64,000 nt of DNA from Hydra vulgaris. Its lineage: Eukaryota > Cnidaria > Hydrozoa > Anthoathecata > Hydridae. Positions within the stretch are counted from its first letter, which is position 1. Every line of letters begins with the position of its first letter. The DNA lies in contig NC_088921.1 of assembly GCF_038396675.1 (NCBI RefSeq), forward strand, positions 47,214,501 to 47,278,500, given 5' to 3'. Positions 57,437 to 64,000 of the stretch are shown one piece after another. The position numbers and the translations under genes were made by a program. The notes below the pieces were generated by a model. It had not been told where the DNA came from, ran no database searches, and was given only the letters and a program-made list of their open reading frames with translations.

Positions 57437-59760
57437 TTAAAAATATTTTATAAAATCTACATAATCTTTTTTCTGTTTTTCATTAACGAAATCTTTAATC
57501 AATAAATCTATAATAATTGACTTCATTTTTTCTGTGTTGCTTGATAATAATGCAAAATTGTTTAAAGTTTTTTGTGACATAGTTGATCGCAAATCATTTT
57601 TTGTTAATTTTAATTTTGAAAATGACCTTTCTCCGGAGCAACTTGATATCATGAAACATTTGAAAATCTTAAAAAGGATTTCAGTATTTAGAAATGTAGC
57701 CTCCATTTGTTTTTCCTTTATAAGTTTGTACAAAAACAAATAGGATAATTCAGGAGCTTGAGTATTAAAATATTCTTTCAAATACAGATGTAGATTTTCA
57801 ATTTCTGCATATAAATTATCATCAATATCTTCCGTGTAGTCTTCCATCAGACGATTAATGCCTGTCTTCAGCTTATGTTGAATATTGTTGAATCTCGTGT
57901 CTATTAGAAATACAAATTTGTCATTCAGTTCCTGATAGCAATAAGCTTTTTCTTTTAAATTTGTAGTAAGATTATTGATAGTTTTTAGAAAAACGTTTGT
58001 CTTAAACTCTTCACTTGGACTTAATTAAGGTTCTTCTGATCGGTTTTCACCTAGTAGCGCTTTCTTATTACGGTGTCTCTTTTGTAAATAATCTATGTCT
58101 GGTAACAGTAATTTTGTATCTTGTTCTATTAAATCGAATGTGATAGTTAATCCAAGAAGATAATCTTCAAGAGATGAATAAAGAGTGTGAAAGTTTTGAA
58201 ACATAAAACAAGAGCTGCGGCTGGAAATATACTATCGAAAATGGAAACTTTTGAATTTGCTTTACAAACAATAATATGGGATCAAATTTTGAAACGAATG
58301 AATGCTGCTTCCAAATCATTGCAAAGTGCAACTATTACTCTAGAATCATGAGCTGAACATTGATTTTGACCAATCCTTCCATTAATTTATTGTAGTTCTG
58401 GTGAATGGTTTTGACCGAGTCAGCATGAGCGCTCCACCGAGTATTCGATAGTGATTTCAATAAACTACTTGCAAACTGTTCCAAAATACTCCATAACTTT
58501 GTAGAAGCAGAGAAAAAATTGTACAGTTCTTAAACAAAACCAAAAAAATTGATTCCCTCGATGCAGCAATCTACAGCAGCATCTCCTACCAAGTTAAGAG
58601 AATGACCTGAACATGGTAAGAATTTTGCCAGCTTATTGAACTCCAAAATTCTAGTTTTCATTCCTTTATATTCTCCAGTCATGTTGCTTGAGTTATCATA
58701 CGACTGGCTTCTGCAGTTGCTGATTTCCAAGTTTAATTTTACGTTTAAAAAATCCATGGTTGCATTTGTTAAATTTTCCCCTGTGTGATTATCGATGTGA
58801 ATGAAGTTAACAAATCTTTCAATAGGCTTTGTGACTCGCATCAGGTGTTGAATCTACTGATAATCCATAATACTTAGATTTAAAAAAATTATCGCTAATT
58901 GATTGTAAAACTTTTCTTGCCATTAATTCAAAACATGTATTCTTTGAGAGGTAGTTTGCTTTTCCAGAACCACTGTCACCATAATTTTTTATGTGTTTGG
59001 CCAATAAAGGATCAAACTGAGCAATCGACTCAAGCAGACCAATAAAATTCCCGTTGCTCTCAGATCCAAACTTTTCATTTGAACCTCTAAAAGCGAAGTT
59101 TCTTTCTATCAATGTGCAAATTACAGCTATAACTCTTCTTACAACCTCTCTCCAGTTGTTTTTTTTCTTGGCAAATTTTGTTAAGAAATTGATCATTTAA
59201 AAAAACCTTGTTATTTTTTCTGTGAAAGTATGCTAATGAAGCTTTTCTGTGGTCTGATGAGTGTTCATGCCCCTGAATTGATGCCAATCTTTATATCCTG
59301 TTGAAGCCAAAGCACATTTTGAGGGTTCAAAAAGCTTTCAGACAAAACAGAATACACAACCTGATGCTGGGGAATATAAAAGCCATTCTCTATTAAACGT
59401 TTCACCATTTATTTTTTCCCCATTAACAAGCTTTTTGAGCAACATCGATTGCGATCTTGATACATCATTTTAGAGGATTCAAAGTCATAATCTGCATTTT
59501 GACATTTTAACGGACCGTTCTCTATCCAAAATTGTATATCCTCAGCAGAAAGAATTTCCTAAAGCCCTGGATCTTTTCCTATTCAATGGCAAATCGATAG
59601 GGAAACATGCTCTCTCCTTATTGAGTTCCGATTGCTTGTTTAAAGTTTGAGCTTCATTAATTGAGTCCTCTACAAAATCCAATATTTTACCTCTTACTTT
59701 TTTTGCAGCTTCACTTTCATAGCTTCTTCCCAAATCTGTCAAAAGGTTCTGAAAATGAAC
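57437..59760 (-). pseudogene. ZMYM1-like (DUF4371) hAT transposase, decayed
   Basis: Minus-strand pieces: 59542-59742 N-terminus, a TTF-type finger remnant near 59310-59400 (EWLLYSPASGCVFCFV-like), 58819-59196 (NFAFRGSNEKFGSESNGNFI, YYGLSVDSTPDASH with a conserved Asp), 58530-58841 (NCRSQSYDNSSNMTGEYKGM, FLPCSGHSLNLVGDAAVDCC), and 57437-57847 with hATC (SCSGERSFSKLKLTKNDLRS). This is the full domain order of ZMYM1/DUF4371 transposases. Frame changes and stops lie between pieces, and 57850-58520 is badly broken. A possible element end is CAGTAACCAAATACG (minus) near 60627, next to GGGGCCC motifs. The other end is not found. Confidence 0.8.
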
Positions 59761-62084
59761 ACATTTAATTAATTTAATTGCTATTGGTTACGAGGACTGA
59801 TTTTACTAATAGATAACACTCAACTATTTTTTATTATAAAAATTAAGTAAAACAGCCTACATAAATTAGCGAAAGTTTGTTAAAAATAAACAGGAAAACA
59901 AAGGTTAAAAATTTATGATTACTTTTTTCCCAGCGCACTTATTTACTTTACTTAAAAGTGTCTAAAATATCGCTTCAGTTTAATGCAATTTAAAGTTTAA
60001 AATCATTACTTTCTTCAACTACTAAGATATTTTACTTAAAAGCGTGCAAAATTTTTCTTCAAATAAACGCATTCATTTTATTTTAAATAGAATTTTTTTA
60101 AACAATATGCACAAATAATAAAAAAACAAATTTATTAAATACCGTTTTTAATATCAATCTGGAAAATTAATCAGGTTGTTTTGCAAATAAATAATGCTTA
60201 CTACTATTGTAAACCTTAATTAATTAGAAAAACAGCCCTAATTATAATTATTTTCTTGGTTTGATAAGTTGAACAAAGTAGTTCTAGAAAATAATATTTT
60301 AGAAGATTCTTGGTTGAACTTTTAATTAAAAAACGTAATGTTATTAAAAAAATGTTAAATGTTAAATAAAATTGTTGAGTTGATTGTTCGTTAAAGTTAT
60401 TATTTATACTAATCAACAAAATGTTGCAAAATGCTTTTTGTTTAATTTTCGTCTTAAAATATTTTATTTTTCTTTAATCATGAAAATAAAAAAGTAAAAT
60501 TTTTTACACATTTACTTTCTAATGAAAATGTATGCACTTTCCAAAAATTAAAATTTAATTTTGTTGCAATTTGATTTTGGGGCCCCTTTTTTGCAGGGCC
60601 CCTAGGCCATAACGTATTTGGTTACTGGCAGTATGTTTAATGATAATAGTGAAATTGAAGTGGATAATATTAGGCTCAAAGAAGTTGTTAATGTAAATAT
60701 TAATTGGCAACTTGAAAATAGTTGTATTTAAGTATAAGAGATAGGTCTAGGCAAGATGAAATTAATCGTTGTGGAAATGTAAGAAATAAAAAATCTGGCA
60801 AGTGAGTTTTCTACTCAGCGAGCAGAAAACTTACCAGAATTAAGTGTCAAGCAGTGTTAATGTCTGTTAATTTGATTTTACTTTAGACAATTTAGAGCAA
60901 AGCAAAGTATGAATTTTACTATTTATAGTAACAATAACAGTTTTGAATTTAAATTTTTTTATAATTTCAAACATAATTGTGTTCTTTTTTTTTTTTAGTT
61001 GCCTTTGTCATCACTTGATTAGTTTGCTTACTGTTGAAACATGGTTTTAATTTTGTAAATTTAATATGATGTGAAATTTACTCTATTAGTCATTAGTCAA
61101 CAGTTAAAGAGAAGCTGAAGCTTAATTAAGAAATGCTGGAAATTAAAACAAAAGTAAAAATAATTTTGTTTACTGGTAACATAATAAAACCAGTTACTAC
61201 TATTTAATGCGTGTTTCTTTCCTTTTTTTAACATGCTGCTTTGGAAACACTTTCTTTCTCTCCCTCTCTCTCTCTTAGATGAGAGGGAGAATTAATAAAA
61301 AAAATTTTAATTACTCGGGAAACAGTATTGTGTGCTTACAAATATTTTATGCTACGCGCTATTGTTGCTATGTTTTGTGTTGATAGACCTAGGCTGTTTT
61401 AGCTATTTTTTATTCTTTATATTTTCTGTTATATTATTATCCTAATTCTACTAACAATAAAATGCAAATAATACTTTTTTAATTAAAAATTGTAACTTTT
61501 TTTTAATTTCTTTTTTTAGGTTTTTGCAGACTTTACTTGACTTCCTTTTTCTGGTACCTGTGTTGTGACATTTAAAAAAAAACTTGAGTTAATGCGGTCT
61601 TTATGTCGTTAACTATAAGCAATGATATTGCTGATAGGGAGTCAAATAAAATATTATTTATAGATAAATTTGTATTTAATTTTTTAAATAATATATCAAG
61701 TTATTAATGTGTTTTTGTTATTAATGACTTAAATACTCATAACCCCTATTAAGGGTTGCTTACTGCTAGTTTTTTTTATTATTGCTACTGTTGTAAATTT
61801 TTACTGTTATAATTATAGTTGTAGTTGTTATTGTTATTACTACTGTTATTATTACAATTATTATTACTGTATTATTACACAGGTCAACAAAAAAAAATTT
61901 TTTTTGGTGCCTAGCAAACAATTTGTTTTTTGTATAGCATTTCTCATTTTGATTTCGAATATGCAACTCATTTTTTACCATCACCTCAAGTTGTAAAAAT
62001 AGTTATAATATTTATAACATTTGCACGTAAATTAAAGTGCAAAAGCGATTTTAAAAAATCGCGAAAAAAATCATATAGTTGGGC
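59761..62084. other. Non-coding AT-rich sequence
   Basis: Includes GGGGCCCC/GGGCCCCTAGG motifs at 60580-60610 that could be the 5' end of the neighbouring hAT, a CT-rich run at 61249-61295, and an imperfect (TTA/TTG)n tract at 61780-61875. No gene is supported. Confidence 0.45.
61249..61295. repeat. CT-rich simple repeat
   Basis: (TC)n with CCC interruptions, followed by its complementary AGATGAGAGGGAGA, so it can also fold on itself. Confidence 0.7.
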
Positions 62085-62320
62085 CAGTAATGGTACGAAC
62101 TGTTAGCCAACTGTTTTATTACTGATGGGCCGTTAATGTACCATTAACGGCCCAACACTTAGCCAACAGTTTATAAAACAGTTGGCTAAGTGTTGGTAAA
62201 AGCGTTATGTTTTTTTCACGGTACCAACTAAATAGCCAACTGTTGGCCCAACTGTAGCTAATAGTTGGTTATTAGGATCGGGCCAACTATTTACCAACTG
62301 TTCAATGTTTACTGGGTAAC
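62085..62320. mobile_element. Multi-hairpin MITE-like element built on GCCAACTGTT
   Basis: About 235 bp holding several nested palindromes: GGGCCGTTAATG/CATTAACGGCCC near 62128-62153, and CACTTAGCCAACAGTTTATA folding onto AAACAGTTGGCTAAGTGTTG near 62156-62194. Further CCAACTGTT/AACAGTTGG motifs repeat to the end at TTTACTGGGTA. The end motif ACTGGGTA is shared with the right terminus of the 14.06-18.28 kb element. Confidence 0.6.
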
Positions 62321-62397
62321 TAACAAAAGAAACTCATCACAAAAGATAAAAAAGGGAAGAAGTTAAAAACTAAAGAAATTGCAGCTTCACGACTTGA

Positions 62398-62444
62398 CTT
62401 TTTATATTATCATCATTTGTTACAAATGATGATAATATAAAAAG
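62398..62444. repeat. Perfect fold-back, 23-bp arms, 1-nt loop
   Basis: Arms 62398-62420 and 62422-62444 (CTTTTTATATTATCATCATT core) are exact complements around one T. Confidence 0.95.
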
Positions 62445-63045
62445 ATAATTTTGTAAACTTTAGTCTTAATAAAAGTCTTGTATGAATCTTATACATTTTT
62501 TGTAAACAAAAGTATTGTATTCTTATAGACTTTATAAGCTTCAAGTTTTGTAAAACTTTACTCATATATTAGTAGTATATAACGGGCTTACAAGAAGAAC
62601 GACCACAATTGTATACATATAATTGTATACATACAATTTATTTTAAAACTTTATTCACTGGTGTGTAATAGGTTGTAATGACATATATTTTTTAATAATA
62701 ATTTTGCTTTTTTTTAGATGTGTTGTATAATATACACTGATATCCTTCAACTAAAGCATTTATAGCACTTAGGTATACAGTGCTGGTCAAAAAAATCCGA
62801 CCACTAAGGCTTTTAGACAGGAACGTAATACCACTTCAATTTAATGATAATATGATTGAATTAAACGCAACAAACAACATTCACATAAGTCAATGATACA
62901 CTTTCGAAGAAACCAACAAGTAGTTCACATCAGAAAAGAGTTTCTTGTACCTCGAATATCTTCCTCCGGCTTTGAGGACAGCTTCTATTCTTCGAGGAAT
63001 AAAGGCAACGAGAGAGTCACAGTAATCAGGCGTTATTTTTTGGGA

Positions 63046-63942
63046 CTACGCCTCCAGTATAGCCTCCTTCAAAGTTGACGCCGACGTCGAGTTTGCTTTT
63101 GCCACTTTTGCTTTCAATTTTACCCAGCAATTTTCAATTGGGTTTAAATCTGGCGACAAGACAGGCCACGGAGCAAGAACATTGATGAAATTGTTTTGAA
63201 ACCATGTCTTGACAATCTTTGCCTGATGACATGGCGCGCCGTCATGCATAAAGATGTCACAGTTGCGAGTTCTGAGCCAAATAGGAACATTTTCCTTTAT
63301 TACTTGCAAATAACTAACAGCTTTGATAGTTTCACCTGGCGGCATGAGATGGATTCTCGCTCAACCTCTGGCAGTAATTGTTCCCCAAATCATAATTGCA
63401 GGGCAATGTTTTACCGCTGGAGTAACATAACGGACATTGTAGCGTGTGTTTGGTGGCCGTCGAACATTCACTTTATGCGTAGCAAAATGTTTCACCTGCA
63501 ATTCGTCTGAGAACATGACACGTCACCACATTGCCACGGTCCAATTTTTATGTGCTTTACAAAATATGAGGTGGTCACGAATATTTTTCTGAGTCGTGGT
63601 TTTAATGCAGCGCGATAGGATCGAAGACTGAAATTGTCTACAAGACGTCGCCAAATGGTACTCACATTCACATCAGGAGGCAGTTCGTTGAGAATTTGTG
63701 AAGATGATGCCAGTGGGTCCTTCGTGGCTGCACGGCGGATCATAGCATCAGTTTTGATGTGTTACATCTCAGTCTGCCACTGGATCTTCCTGCAGCGCTG
63801 GTGCCTGTTGACTTGATGTGCTGATGACGTCGTGAACAGTTGTCTTAGGCATTTGTAAACGTACGGCAATCGCACGTTCAGATTTCTCGTCTTCCATCAA
63901 AAGTTGTATTTTAGCACGTTTGCCAGGTGATGTTGTCGCCAT
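63046..63942 (-). pseudogene. Tc1 transposase, frame-broken
   Basis: Start chosen at MATTSPGKRAKIQLLMEDEK (63942), the first Met of the helix-turn-helix (SERAIAVRLQMPKTTVHDVI). A stop occurs near 63772 after EDPVAD. The second helix-turn-helix follows in 63492-63743 (MIRRAATKDPLASSSQILNE, VSTIWRRLV). Catalytic Asp 1 is in MFSDE near 63508 in a shifted frame. Asp 2 and the Glu are in one frame at 63046-63345: CDIFMHDGAPCHQAKIVKTW and LSPDLNPIENCWVKLKAK. All three catalytic residues survive, but at least two frameshifts and one stop separate them. Confidence 0.85.
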
Positions 63943-63980
63943 AGTCAAATGCAAATAGCAATTCACAGCCACGCATGCGA

Positions 63981-63995
63981 TGGTATATATAAGAA
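63981..63995 (-). promoter_or_regulatory. Candidate TATA box of the Tc1 transposase
   Basis: Minus-strand TTATATATACC lies about 40 bp upstream of the chosen start. Given the AT content this is weak evidence. Confidence 0.3.
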
Positions 63996-64000
63996 TGGTA

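Larger units (their letters stand above)
62778..64000 (-). mobile_element. Tc1-type transposon, cut by the window edge
   Basis: The 3' TIR begins CAGTGCTGGTCAAAAAAATC at 62778 after TA (62776-62777), a classic Tc1 terminus. The transposase is on the minus strand, starting near 63942. The 5' TIR lies beyond 64000, so full length and target duplication cannot be seen. Confidence 0.88.

Noticed and set aside
61766..61984. 72-codon minus-strand frame
   Set aside because: Largely a translation of an imperfect TTA/TTG repeat tract.

Overview
The window reads as AT-rich animal genomic DNA, most likely from a cnidarian and probably Hydra. The evidence is short spliced exons, GT-AG introns full of simple repeats, and a dense load of CR1/Jockey-type LINEs, hAT, Tc1/mariner and unclassified terminal-inverted-repeat (TIR) elements. 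There are no bacterial features. Family names come from reading motifs by eye, with no database search.

Only two host genes can be supported. At 1181-2734 (+) is a terminal exon that begins with what looks like the last strand of an ETS DNA-binding domain, followed by a long Ser/Pro-rich tail. At 33451-41683 (+) is a complete six-exon gene for a predicted secreted protein of about 583 residues: one signal-peptide exon, then five tandem exons that each encode one copy of a four-cysteine 'GCWKDT' domain. All five introns are phase 2 and the four internal exons are each exactly 312 nt. This gene is the strongest biological story here.

Everything else is mainly mobile-element sediment. 3190-7085 is a decayed CR1 LINE. 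8.4-11.2 kb is a mosaic of hAT and integrase fragments. 12.7-13.2 kb is a deleted IS630/Tc1-like transposase. 13.4-14.0 kb and 14.06-18.28 kb are two non-coding TIR elements. 18.47-19.65 kb is a hAT deletion derivative. 20.45-27.96 kb is a large TIR element carrying a broken transposase-like gene, split by a 3.67-kb hAT with a perfect 8-bp target duplication. 28.56-31.98 kb is a second LINE with a TA microsatellite in its RT gene.

42.05-44.45 kb is a repeat-ended element hosting a nearly intact mariner. 44.5-52.9 kb is a hAT transposase gene (-) split by a 5.49-kb TIR element. 54.3-55.3 kb is a short hAT, and 57.4-59.8 kb is a ZMYM1-like hAT gene. From 62.78 kb to the window edge runs a Tc1 element.

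A recurring signal is a set of short, near-perfect fold-back hairpins with arms of about 16-32 bp and loops of 1-7 nt. One lies inside the transposase coding sequence at 19065-19129, where one arm is clearly a reversed copy of codons that encode a zinc finger.
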